Assembly (NCBI GenBank): GCA_963721065.1 | Contig: CAVRHO010000001.1 | Span: 62,001 to 126,000 of the forward strand | Length of the DNA stretch: 64,000 nucleotides | From: CAWBLP01 sp963721065 | GTDB lineage: Bacteria > Pseudomonadota > Alphaproteobacteria > Acetobacterales > Acetobacteraceae | Direction: 5' to 3' | In this document: positions 1-7,834 of the stretch, piece by piece | How positions within the stretch are numbered: position 1 is the first letter of the stretch | How the letters are laid out: every line of letters begins with the position of its first letter | Position numbers and translations under genes: made by a program | Notes under the pieces: generated by a model | Told to the model about the DNA's origin: nothing | The model's input: only the letters and a program-made list of their open reading frames with translations | Database searches by the model: none

Positions 1-11
1 GTTGGTGCCGC

Positions 12-2444
12 TCATGAGTTGTCGTCCGCTGGTTTCGCTGCCGCTTGCTTGCGGGCCTTGGCGAAGTCCGCCAGCCTTTGTTCGACCAGGCGGTTCACCG
101 AGCCCTCCGGCCAGGCGCCGGCGGCGCCACGCTCCCCGGCGGGGCGGCCGGTCAGCAGGGCGATGCCGTCGTCGATGCGGCTGATCGGCCAGATGGTGAA
201 GCGCCCGGCGGCGCAGGCCTCCCGCACATCGGCGCGCAGCATCAGGTGCTGCACGTTCGACTCCGGGATCAGCACGCCCTGCGTGCCGGTCAGGCCGCGT
301 GCGTTGCAGATGTCGAAGAACCCCTCGATCTTCTCGTTCACGCCGCCGATCGCCTGCACCACGCCGTGCTGGTTGACCGAGCCGGTCACCGCCAGGTCCT
401 GGCGCAGCGGCAGCCCCGACAACGCCGACAGCATGCAGTACAGTTCGGCGGACGAGGCGCTGTCACCATCGACACCGCCATAGGACTGCTCGAACACCAG
501 GCTGGCGTACAGCGACATCGGCACGTCCAGTGCATAGCGGCCGGCCAGGAAGCCCGACAGGATCAGCACGCCCTTGGAGTGCAGCGGGCCGCCGAGTTCC
601 ACCTCGCGCTCGATATCGACGATCTTGCCGCCGCCGGGATGCACGCGGCAGGTGATGCGGGACGGGCGGCCGAAACTGTAGCCGCCCAGCGACAGCACGC
701 TCAGCCCGTTCACCTGGCCCGTGCGGCTGCCGGCGGTTTCGATCAACGCCAGGTCGCGCAGGATCATCTCCTGGCTGCGTTCGCGGATGCGGGAGGCGCG
801 GTAGATCTGCTGGGCGATCGCCTGATCCACATCGTCGCGGGCAATCACAGCGTGGCCGTTCTTGCCGGCCCAGTGATGCGCCTCGGCCACCAGGTCGTGG
901 AGCCGTTCCACCAGCAGCGTGAGTTTCTTCGAATCGTCGGCCAGCCGCGCCGCGTGTTCCACGGTGCGGGCGGCGGCGTCGCGATCCAGCGGGCGCAGGT
1001 CCTCGCTGGCGGCCAGGCCGGCGAGCAGGCGGGCGAGCATTGCCTCGCTGGACGGGTTGCGGTCGATCTCGTCGTCGAAATCGGCGAGCACCTTGAAGTG
1101 CTGGCCGAACTCCGGGTCCAGCGCCGACAGCAGGTAGTAGAGAGAGCGGTCGCCGTACAGCACCACCTTCACGTCCAGCGGGATCGGGTCGGGTTCCAGC
1201 GACACCGTGGTGGTCATGCCGACGAAGCGGGTGACGTCCTCGATGGTGATCTGCCGGCGGATCAGCGCGCGCTTCAGGGCCGGCCAACTGAACGGCTCGG
1301 CCAGCAGGGCGCGGGCGTCCAGCAGGATGCTGCCGCCATTGGCGCGGTGAAGCGCGCCCGGCTTGATCAGGCGGAAGTTGGTGACCAGTGCGCCCTGCAT
1401 CTGCAGGTATTCGACCCGGCCGACCAGGTCGCCGAGCGTGGGGTGGAGCTCCTCGACGACGGGGGCGCCGGTGCCGTGGTCGGCCTGGGTGACCAGTACG
1501 TTGATCTCGTAGCGGTCGAACGGGTTGCCCATGCGCTGGGCGGCGAGTGTGCCTTCCGCCCCGGCTGCCGCCGCGGCGAGGAAGAGCTGCACGTTCTCCA
1601 GCATGTCGGCGCGCATCGCCTCGATGTGGTCGGCCACCTTGGGAAGGTCGGCGAAGCGGGCCTTCAGCTCGTCCAGCGGCTGGCCGATGGTGAACTGCGC
1701 GGTTTCGCGGTCCAGCGCACGGATCGCGTCGCGCTGTTCCTTCTCGGCCCGCGGCAGGGCGCGCAGGGTCTCCTCCAGTTCCTTTTCCAGGTCCTGGATG
1801 GCGTCGCGCACCGCTTTCTGGTCCGCTTCCGGCCAGGCGTTGAACTCGGCCGGCGGCACCACCTTGCCGTCGCGCACCGGTGCGATGCCGAATCCCATGG
1901 GCGTGCGCAGGATGGCAACATTGCGCGCGCTGGCCTTCTCGTTCAGCGCGGCGAAGGCGTGTTCGTTCCTGGACTGGATGCTTTGCTCAATGGCGCCGCG
2001 GCGCTTCTGGTAGTCCTCGCTTTCAAAAATCGCCGGCAGGGCCAGCTTCAGGTCATCCAGCACCGCATGCACCGCCTTCTCCAGCTCCGGCGCCCGGCCG
2101 CCGGGCAGGGCGATGGCGGTGGGGCGGTGCGGCGTGGCGAAGTTGTTGACATACACCCAGTCGGACGGCGGCGGGCGCTCGCGTGCAGCGGCGTCCAGCA
2201 TGGCCCGAACCGACTCCTGCACCCGCGCGGCGGTGGCGCCCATGGCGAAAATGTTGAAGCCGCGGTGGGAAATCTCGGTGCCGAAGGCGATCGCCGCCTC
2301 GGCGCGGGGCTGTTCGGCAAGGCCGGGCAGCGGAGCCAGGTCCCGCGTGGTGGTGAAGTCCAGTGCCGACAGGTCCGCCGGGCGGTACAGAAGCTCCGGT
2401 GGAACGGGGTGAAGTGTGGCGGGCAGGTTGGTGTCGGAGGGCAT
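12..2444 (-). CDS. LonB-like ATP-dependent protease (AAA + S16 domain)
   Basis: 810-residue protein of the LonB/YcbZ-like branch (COG1067), a soluble cytoplasmic protease. The C-terminal third is a clear Lon (S16) domain: catalytic Ser662 lies in GDSASS and the partner Lys705 in GGVNEKIEGFF. The 43-residue spacing equals that of classical Lon. The N-terminal part has the insertion-rich AAA domain of this family with a coiled-coil-like charged middle (about 190-260). The P-loop is degenerate: FAMGATAARVQES near residue 70 lacks the Lys-Ser/Thr of a Walker A motif, so ATP use is uncertain, although degenerate P-loops occur in this family. It has no visible operon partner. The start is the ATG at 2444. 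The class is well supported; substrates are unknown. Confidence 0.88.
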   Translation of the reverse strand: MPSDTNLPATLHPVPPELLYRPADLSALDFTTTRDLAPLPGLAEQPRAEAAIAFGTEISHRGFNIFAMGATAARVQESVRAMLDAAARERPPPSDWVYVNNFATPHRPTAIALPGGRAPELEKAVHAVLDDLKLALPAIFESEDYQKRRGAIEQSIQSRNEHAFAALNEKASARNVAILRTPMGFGIAPVRDGKVVPPAEFNAWPEADQKAVRDAIQDLEKELEETLRALPRAEKEQRDAIRALDRETAQFTIGQPLDELKARFADLPKVADHIEAMRADMLENVQLFLAAAAAGAEGTLAAQRMGNPFDRYEINVLVTQADHGTGAPVVEELHPTLGDLVGRVEYLQMQGALVTNFRLIKPGALHRANGGSILLDARALLAEPFSWPALKRALIRRQITIEDVTRFVGMTTTVSLEPDPIPLDVKVVLYGDRSLYYLLSALDPEFGQHFKVLADFDDEIDRNPSSEAMLARLLAGLAASEDLRPLDRDAAARTVEHAARLADDSKKLTLLVERLHDLVAEAHHWAGKNGHAVIARDDVDQAIAQQIYRASRIRERSQEMILRDLALIETAGSRTGQVNGLSVLSLGGYSFGRPSRITCRVHPGGGKIVDIEREVELGGPLHSKGVLILSGFLAGRYALDVPMSLYASLVFEQSYGGVDGDSASSAELYCMLSALSGLPLRQDLAVTGSVNQHGVVQAIGGVNEKIEGFFDICNARGLTGTQGVLIPESNVQHLMLRADVREACAAGRFTIWPISRIDDGIALLTGRPAGERGAAGAWPEGSVNRLVEQRLADFAKARKQAAAKPADDNS

Positions 2445-3026
2445 TGGCTTGGCTTTCAGGCCCGTGGGCGGCGGGACCGCGGGTGGGGCATTCTCTTAAC
2501 GCATGGCCGTACGGGTGACGGTCCTGGCCGGCTGCCGCGTCGCCGGCATCCGGTTGCCGATCCCGTTGCCGGCTGGGGCGCCGGTTGGGGCGCCGGATTC
2601 CGGGGTGGTGCCGGGCGACACCGGGGCGCCGGGCCGCGCGAGGGCGCAGCCGAACGCTGGTGCGAGGAGTGACGGGGAAAGGCGCATACGGGCCTCATCG
2701 GAAAGCGCCGTGACGACGGACTCGATCCGACCGCTTAACAGGTTCGGTGGGGCGTCGCCTTGACGCAAATCAATCCGGGACAGGCCGAAGATCCGCCGGG
2801 GGTCGTCAGCGGCAAGCGTGAATTTCGGCGTGATTTTCCGTAAATCCGTGCTCCGGCTGCGCCGTGATGGCTCCGGTGAGGGGCGTCACGCGGATCGCCC
2901 GGTCGAAAACGCTGAAGTACGGGGGAAAGATCGCCCGGGCCATTATCATCCGGCAACAACCAAGTCGGCCGACGCAGGTGCGGCACGGTTTGCCGCCCGC
3001 GTCCCGCCCTAATGGGAGCATTGGCT
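2445..3026. other. Intergenic region, no convincing gene
   Basis: About 580 bases lie between the divergent protease gene and the RTX-like gene. A possible minus-strand reading frame of 63 codons (2687 down to 2496) begins after a GAGG-like site and encodes a Pro/Gly/Ala-rich product, but it has no recognisable domain and the base use is not clearly coding. No RNA gene was recognised. Confidence 0.3.
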
Positions 3027-4145
3027 ATGCCAGATCCGTTCTCGCTCGTCAGGTACCTGTTCGAGGGCTGGTGGACCAATACCGTCTTCACCAGCGCGGA
3101 CAATGCGGCGATCGCCGAAGGCGACGGCAACTTCCTCGTCTTCGCCAGTGGCAACGGCACCACGATCAACCTGGGCAACGGCAACCAGATGGTGGCCGTG
3201 TCCGGCACCAGCGACACCATCACCATCGGCGACACCCCCGGCATGAGCTGGATCAGCAGTTCGGCCGGAATTGCGGGGATCACCGCCGGCGACGGCAATG
3301 TCCAGGTGGTCGCACAAGGCAACGACAACACCGTGACCCTGGGTGACGGCCACGACGCGGTGCAGGCGAGCGGCATGTACAACCGCATCATTGTCGGTAC
3401 GACCTCCGGCACCGGCGACGTCAACACCGTGTTCACCGGCGGCAACTCCGTCGTGCAAATGGGCGCGGGCCGGAACACCGTGTTCGCCACCGGCGATGCC
3501 AACAGCGTGTCCACCGGCGACGGTGTTCAGCGGATCACCGCGCTGGGTGCGTACAACACCATCACAATCGGCAACACGCCGCAGGCGACAGGGACTGATT
3601 GTTGGGAGCACACCCGCGAGGGCGGCAGCCTGGTCCGCACCGGCCATAATGCCTCGGTGCGCGCCGGCGATGGCGACGTGACCGTGGTCGCGCGCGGCGG
3701 GCACGACATGGTGCAGACAGGGACCGGTGATGATTCCGTCTTCCTGCTGGATGGGCCGAATGCCGGCTTCAGCGCGGTCCTGTTGGGCAACGGCACCAAC
3801 CGTGTCTTCCTCAGCGGCGAGCACAACACCGTGGTCGGCGGCAGCGGATCCGACACGATCGTGGACCGCGGTACCGGCAATGACGTATTCGTGCTGAACG
3901 CCGCGGGCAGCGACACCACGATCTATGGTTTCCAGTCCACCGACCACATCGATCTTTCCGGCATTCTGGGCGGCAACACCGACACCATCGCGATGACACT
4001 GCAGGACGATCCGCGCTTCGGCGCCGGTGCGGTGGACACCGTGATCACCGCGACGGGCGCCAGCGCCACCGCGCATGTCACGCTGGCGAATTACGATGGC
4101 GGCAGCGTGGCGATGATGCTCAGCCAGGGCGTGCTGTCGGCGTAA
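3027..4145 (+). CDS. RTX-like beta-roll repeat protein
   Basis: 372 residues. The body is a chain of short degenerate repeats of the form GDGNxxVxAxGxxNTxxxG, with Asn, Asp, Gly and Thr at regular steps, as in beta-roll or right-handed beta-helix proteins. The C-terminus has the pattern seen at the end of RTX exoproteins: GSGSDTIVDRGTGNDVF followed by a Phe-x-x-x-Asp-x-Ile-Asp-Leu-Ser element. There is no N-terminal signal peptide, which fits type I secretion by a C-terminal signal, but no type I exporter is nearby. I chose the ATG at 3027 because GGGAG at 3014-3018 is well spaced for it; the upstream ATG at 3012 overlaps that site. Calcium-binding surface or extracellular function is an inference. 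Confidence 0.75.
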   Translation: MPDPFSLVRYLFEGWWTNTVFTSADNAAIAEGDGNFLVFASGNGTTINLGNGNQMVAVSGTSDTITIGDTPGMSWISSSAGIAGITAGDGNVQVVAQGNDNTVTLGDGHDAVQASGMYNRIIVGTTSGTGDVNTVFTGGNSVVQMGAGRNTVFATGDANSVSTGDGVQRITALGAYNTITIGNTPQATGTDCWEHTREGGSLVRTGHNASVRAGDGDVTVVARGGHDMVQTGTGDDSVFLLDGPNAGFSAVLLGNGTNRVFLSGEHNTVVGGSGSDTIVDRGTGNDVFVLNAAGSDTTIYGFQSTDHIDLSGILGGNTDTIAMTLQDDPRFGAGAVDTVITATGASATAHVTLANYDGGSVAMMLSQGVLSA

Positions 4146-4156
4146 CAGCCTTGCTA

Positions 4157-4179
4157 CCCCGCCGGCGGCGCCGGCGGGG
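4157..4179 (+). terminator. Hairpin after the RTX-like gene
   Basis: Perfect inverted repeat with 10-bp all-GC arms (4157-4166 and 4170-4179) and a 3-nt loop, 11 bases past the stop codon. It has no T-run, so it may act as a mRNA 3' end stabiliser or a weak terminator. Confidence 0.5.
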
Positions 4180-4483
4180 AGGGTGAGGCGATGCCTGCCG
4201 CGCCGCCTTCGGGTGCGCCTGTCCGTGCAGCAACCGCCCGCTGCTCGGGCCAGGAGGGCCGAGGCATGTGCGCAGGCCCGCCTCATTCCGCGTCCGTGTG
4301 CACGCTGCCAGCCGGAGGCATGCTCGGTTGCGGCACGCACGCGTACCGCGCCCAGCCCAAACGGAACACCAGCGGAATAGAACACCGTCAATCACGCAAA
4401 GAGTTGCGATTGCCGGGCGCAGACCACGTGCAACGCAATGCCGATTTGCCTCGTTCGGGCTGCCATAGCTCAAGGAGGCCGGA
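4180..4483. other. Intergenic region before the repeat-protein gene
   Basis: No gene is supported. The last bases hold a strong ribosome binding site (AAGGAGG at about 4472-4478) for the gene starting at 4484. A promoter is presumably here, but no clear -35/-10 pair could be chosen. Confidence 0.3.
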
Positions 4484-4903
4484 ATGAAAATTCAACTGAT
4501 CACCGCAACGGTTCTGGGTCTGGCTGGCGCGGGGTTCGCAATCAGCCCATCGGCGTTCGCGTACACCAACAATATGGGCAACAACGCCGGTATGTCCTAC
4601 AATAACGGTTCGCAGACGTACGGTAACAATAATCCGCAGATATACCGTAACCAGAACAACGGCAGATATGCGGGCGAGAACGGCCAGCAGGCCACGAACG
4701 GACCGAACAACAACGGCTGGACGCGCAACAACGGCTGGATCGGCTCCAGCGGCAACGGCTCCTCGCAGAATACCGGCTGGCAGTCGCATGAGAGTGGTCA
4801 GCAGGCCACGAACGGACCGAACAACAACGGCTGGACGCGCAACAACGGCTGGATCGGCTCCAGCGGCAACGGCTCTCGCAGAAACCGGCTGGCGGTCGCA
4901 TGA
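4484..4903 (+). CDS. Secreted Asn/Gly/Trp-rich repeat protein, frameshifted
   Basis: The open frame gives 139 residues. It starts with a typical Sec signal peptide (Lys near the N-terminus, hydrophobic core to about residue 22, cleavage near SAFA-YTNN), then an Asn/Tyr-rich stretch, then tandem 38-residue units containing NGPNNNGWTRNNGWIGSSGN. The frame breaks in the second unit. Compared with the other copies, that unit lacks two C bases (one in the run near 4873, one near 4885), after which translation runs into a stop at 4903. The repeats resume in another frame to 5276. The intact gene would encode about 264 residues with five units. Strong RBS AAGGAGG. It resembles no family I can name; the signal peptide and composition suggest an extracellular or periplasmic low-complexity protein. 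Confidence 0.7.
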   Translation: MKIQLITATVLGLAGAGFAISPSAFAYTNNMGNNAGMSYNNGSQTYGNNNPQIYRNQNNGRYAGENGQQATNGPNNNGWTRNNGWIGSSGNGSSQNTGWQSHESGQQATNGPNNNGWTRNNGWIGSSGNGSRRNRLAVA

Positions 4904-5243
4904 GAGTGGTCAGCAGGCCACGAACGGACCGAACAACAACGGCTGGACGCGCAACAACGGCTGGATCGGCTCCAGCGGCAACGGCTCCTCGCAGAACACC
5001 GGCAGGCGGTCGCATGAGAGCGGGCAGCAGGCCATGAACGGACCGAACAACAACGGCTGGACGCGCAACAACGGCTGGATCGGCTCCAGCGGCAACGGCT
5101 CCTCGCAGAACACCGGCAGGCGGTCGCATGAGAGCGGGCAGCAGGCCATGAACGGACCGAACAACAACGGCTGGACGCGCAACAACGGTTGGATCGGCTC
5201 CAGCGGCAACGGCTCGTCGCAGAACACCGGGCTGCGCTCGCAC
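4676..5243 (+). repeat. Five tandem 114-bp coding repeats
   Basis: Units start at 4676, 4790, 4902, 5016 and 5130. Four units are exactly 114 bp (38 codons); the second is 112 bp. Copies are nearly identical, with a few changes such as gccacg/gccatg, which indicates recent duplication or homogenisation. Confidence 0.92.
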
Positions 5244-5276
5244 GAGAGCACGGCAACCGGCACTATGTCTCGGTAA
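4904..5276 (+). pseudogene. Out-of-frame remainder of the repeat protein
   Basis: Continues the 38-residue units (three copies) in a different frame from the start codon at 4484 and ends with a short tail (ESTATGTMSR) and a TAA stop at 5276. Unit-by-unit identity with the upstream half shows that it is one gene broken by a net -2 shift. It has no start codon or RBS of its own that would make sense. It could be a sequencing error, true decay, or an off state of a switchable repeat gene. Confidence 0.65.
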
Positions 5277-5286
5277 GTCGCGCAGG

Positions 5287-6894
5287 ATGACAGGAATGCG
5301 TGGCCGGGCGATCGGCCCGGCCACCACCGATTCTGCACGGATCGCGGTGCCCATCCCGCCTGGGGATCGGCACGCGGGCCGGGGATTGGGCGTGGCAGGA
5401 AGGCCGCGCTTTGCCAACTGGCTGCTAACCCTGTTGTTCCTGTTCGCGACAGCCCCCTACGCCTCCGCCGCGGGCCCGCCGGTGGACTGGAGCAAAGTCG
5501 CGCACCGCGTCATTCCGGCGGTGGTGAACATCTCGGTCGCGAAAATCGGTCGTGGCGGCGGTGCGGCAGGCATCGGCACACGCGAGCGCTTTTCCGGCTC
5601 CGGTTTCATCATCGATCCGCAAGGCGACATCGTCACCAACAAGCACGTCATCAAAGGTGCGTTTCGCATCGAGGTCATGCTGCATGACGGGACGGAACTG
5701 CGCGCGCATGTGGTCGCCGCCGCCGCGATGGTCGATCTGGCGGTCATCCGGATCGATGCAGGCAAGCCTTTGCCCTATCTGACGATGGCGAGTACCGATA
5801 CCGTGCGCGTGGGCGACCCGGTCCTTGCGGTCGGCAATCCCCTCGGGATCGGCACTTCGGTCAGTTCGGGCATCGTCAGCGCACTCAACCGAAACCTGCG
5901 CAATTCCCCGTTCGACGACTACGTGCAGACCGACGCCGCGATCAATCACGGCAATTCGGGCGGTCCGCTGCTCAACACCGCCGGCCAGGTGATCGGGGTG
6001 AACACGATCCTGCTCACCAATCAGAAGAATGAAGGCTCCAACGGGCTGGGCTTCGCCATCTCCTCGGTGGTGGTGAACTATGTCGTGCAGCACCTGGAAA
6101 ATCCGGCGCAGGCGCCGGTGGGCTGGATCGGCACACATGTGCAGGATGTGACCTCGGACCTTGCCCGGGCATTCGCCATGCCGCGGCACGCGGGCTGCGT
6201 CATCACCAAGGTCGATCCCGACAGCCCCGCGCGGCGGGCCGGCCTGCGGTCCGGCGATGTGATCCTGGCCTATGGCGGCAAGCCCCTGGCCAACGCGCGG
6301 CAACTCATGCGTGAGGTCGCCACGACGCCGATCGGTCGTGCCAAGAGATTGCGGATATGGAGACGTGGCATGGCGCGTTCGGTCCGTGTCACGGTGCGGG
6401 CATGGCCCAACCTGATGGAGCCGCACGGCGCCATGCTGCCGGGAAACAACATCAAACGCCCGGTCCGATCCCCCAACCTGGGCATGTTGATGGCGCCGCT
6501 CACCCCGCTGGCTCGCAAACAGGTACGGCCTACAGGGTGTGCACGGTGTTCTGGTCGTCGCCGTGGACCGGCAGTCGGAGGCGTTTGCCCAGGGCGTGGA
6601 CCCGGGCGATGTGATCGAGCAGGTGCAGGGCGTAGCGGTCTCCGACCCCGGCCAGGTCACGCGCCTGGCGCGTCGGATGGCGAGCCCGGGCGGTATCGTG
6701 GCGTTGCTGGTGCGGTGGCCGCCCGGGCAACGCTGGATCGCGTTGCATACCGGAAACCGGGCCTTACCAGCTACGGCGCACGGCGCAAAAGCGCCCGCAC
6801 ACGGGACCGGGCCGGGACACACGGCCGCCGCGCAATCCGCCACGACGCCGTCGCGCCATTAGGCGCGCGTGTTCAGTTGCCGCAACCGCGTTGA
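5287..6894 (+). CDS. HtrA/DegP-family periplasmic serine protease, frameshifted in PDZ2
   Basis: Trypsin-like protease with His120 (TNKHVIKG), Asp150 (MVDLAVIR) and Ser224 (NHGNSGGPL), numbered from the ATG at 5287, followed by one PDZ domain (about residues 270-365). A hydrophobic signal segment (NWLLTLLFLFATAPYASA) sits unusually far in, at about residues 42-60. A GTG at 5392 would give a normal signal peptide and is a plausible true start. Near 6523 the frame changes: the sense frame turns into Arg/Gly-rich nonsense, while the next frame encodes YGLQGVHGVLVV and the rest of a second PDZ domain. One extra base explains this. Role by family: degradation or chaperoning of misfolded periplasmic proteins. 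Only 10 bases separate it from the repeat gene. Confidence 0.85.
   Translation: MTGMRGRAIGPATTDSARIAVPIPPGDRHAGRGLGVAGRPRFANWLLTLLFLFATAPYASAAGPPVDWSKVAHRVIPAVVNISVAKIGRGGGAAGIGTRERFSGSGFIIDPQGDIVTNKHVIKGAFRIEVMLHDGTELRAHVVAAAAMVDLAVIRIDAGKPLPYLTMASTDTVRVGDPVLAVGNPLGIGTSVSSGIVSALNRNLRNSPFDDYVQTDAAINHGNSGGPLLNTAGQVIGVNTILLTNQKNEGSNGLGFAISSVVVNYVVQHLENPAQAPVGWIGTHVQDVTSDLARAFAMPRHAGCVITKVDPDSPARRAGLRSGDVILAYGGKPLANARQLMREVATTPIGRAKRLRIWRRGMARSVRVTVRAWPNLMEPHGAMLPGNNIKRPVRSPNLGMLMAPLTPLARKQVRPTGCARCSGRRRGPAVGGVCPGRGPGRCDRAGAGRSGLRPRPGHAPGASDGEPGRYRGVAGAVAARATLDRVAYRKPGLTSYGARRKSARTRDRAGTHGRRAIRHDAVAPLGARVQLPQPR
6524..6862 (+). pseudogene. Second PDZ domain of HtrA in shifted frame
   Basis: Encodes about 112 residues beginning YGLQGVHGVLVVAVDR and including GVDPGDVIEQVQG, the carboxylate-loop and ligand-groove pattern of a PDZ domain. 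It directly continues the protein at 5287 if one base near 6519-6524 is removed. It ends at TAG 6862, the likely original stop of the gene. Confidence 0.7.
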
Positions 6895-6928
6895 GATGCC
6901 ACGGCCGACCGCGTAAGCTCTCGGCACA

Positions 6929-7831
6929 ATGAGCAAGCACCGCATCGGCATCGACCTCGGCGGCACCAAGATCGAAATCGCCGTGCTCGCCCCGGACGGC
7001 AGCGAATCGCTGCGTCACCGCGTCCCCACGCCACATGGCGACTACCAGGGCACCCTGCGCGCCATCGCCGGCCTGGTCCGCGACGCCGAGTCGAAGCTCG
7101 GCGTCACCGCCACCGTGGGCATCGGCATCCCCGGCGTGATCAGCCCGGCGACCGGCCTGGTGAAGAACGCCAACTCCACCACACTCAACGGCCACGCCTT
7201 CGACACGGACATCACCACCGCGCTCGGCCGCCCCGTCCGCGTGGAGAACGACGCCAACTGCTTCGCCCTGTCCGAGGCGGTGGACGGGGCCGGTACCGGC
7301 TACCGCCTCGTGTTCGGCATCATCCTGGGCACCGGCTGCGGCGGGGGCATCGTGGTGGATCGCCAGGTGCATCGCGGCCCGCACGGCGTTGCCGGCGAGT
7401 GGGGCCACAACCCGCTGCCCTGGCCCAATGCCGACGAACTGCCCGGCCCGGCCTGCTGGTGCGGCCAGCACGGTTGCCTGGAAACCTGGGTCGCCGGCCC
7501 CGCCCTGGCGCGCGACTGCGACGGCCCCGGTGCGTTGGATGCCTCCCACATCCCCGACCGTGCCGCCGCGGGCGAGGAGAAGGCCCAGGCGGCGCTCACC
7601 CGCCATGCCGACCGGCTGGCCCGCGGCCTCGCCCAGGTGGTCAACCTGCTGGATCCCGATGCGATCGTGGTCGGTGGCGGCCTGTCCAACATGCCGCACC
7701 TCTACACGCAGTTGCCGCAACTGCTGCCGCGACACGTGTTCAGCGACGTGATCGCGACGCCCATCCTGCCCGCCAAACACGGGGACTCCTCCGGCGTGCG
7801 CGGCGCCGCCTGGCTCTGGCCGGCCGACTGA
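6929..7831 (+). CDS. ROK-family sugar kinase (fructokinase/N-acetylglucosamine kinase type)
   Basis: 300 residues. N-terminal phosphate loop IGIDLGGTKIE, the sugar-binding ENDANCFALSE segment, and the ROK zinc site with CWCGQHGCLE after a conserved His in GEWGHN. Together these place it in the Mak/NagK kind of ROK kinases, which phosphorylate a free hexose with ATP in the cytoplasm. It has no DNA-binding HTH, so it is an enzyme rather than a repressor. The start ATG at 6929 puts the phosphate loop at the expected position. dinB follows after 3 bases. Exact sugar (fructose, mannose or GlcNAc) cannot be decided from sequence alone. Confidence 0.9.
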   Translation: MSKHRIGIDLGGTKIEIAVLAPDGSESLRHRVPTPHGDYQGTLRAIAGLVRDAESKLGVTATVGIGIPGVISPATGLVKNANSTTLNGHAFDTDITTALGRPVRVENDANCFALSEAVDGAGTGYRLVFGIILGTGCGGGIVVDRQVHRGPHGVAGEWGHNPLPWPNADELPGPACWCGQHGCLETWVAGPALARDCDGPGALDASHIPDRAAAGEEKAQAALTRHADRLARGLAQVVNLLDPDAIVVGGGLSNMPHLYTQLPQLLPRHVFSDVIATPILPAKHGDSSGVRGAAWLWPAD

Positions 7832-7834
7832 TCC

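Noticed and set aside
45..2672. Plus-strand frame of 875 codons opposite the LonB-like gene
   Set aside because: Rich in His, Gln, Arg and Gly with no domain; a shadow of the high-GC gene on the other strand.
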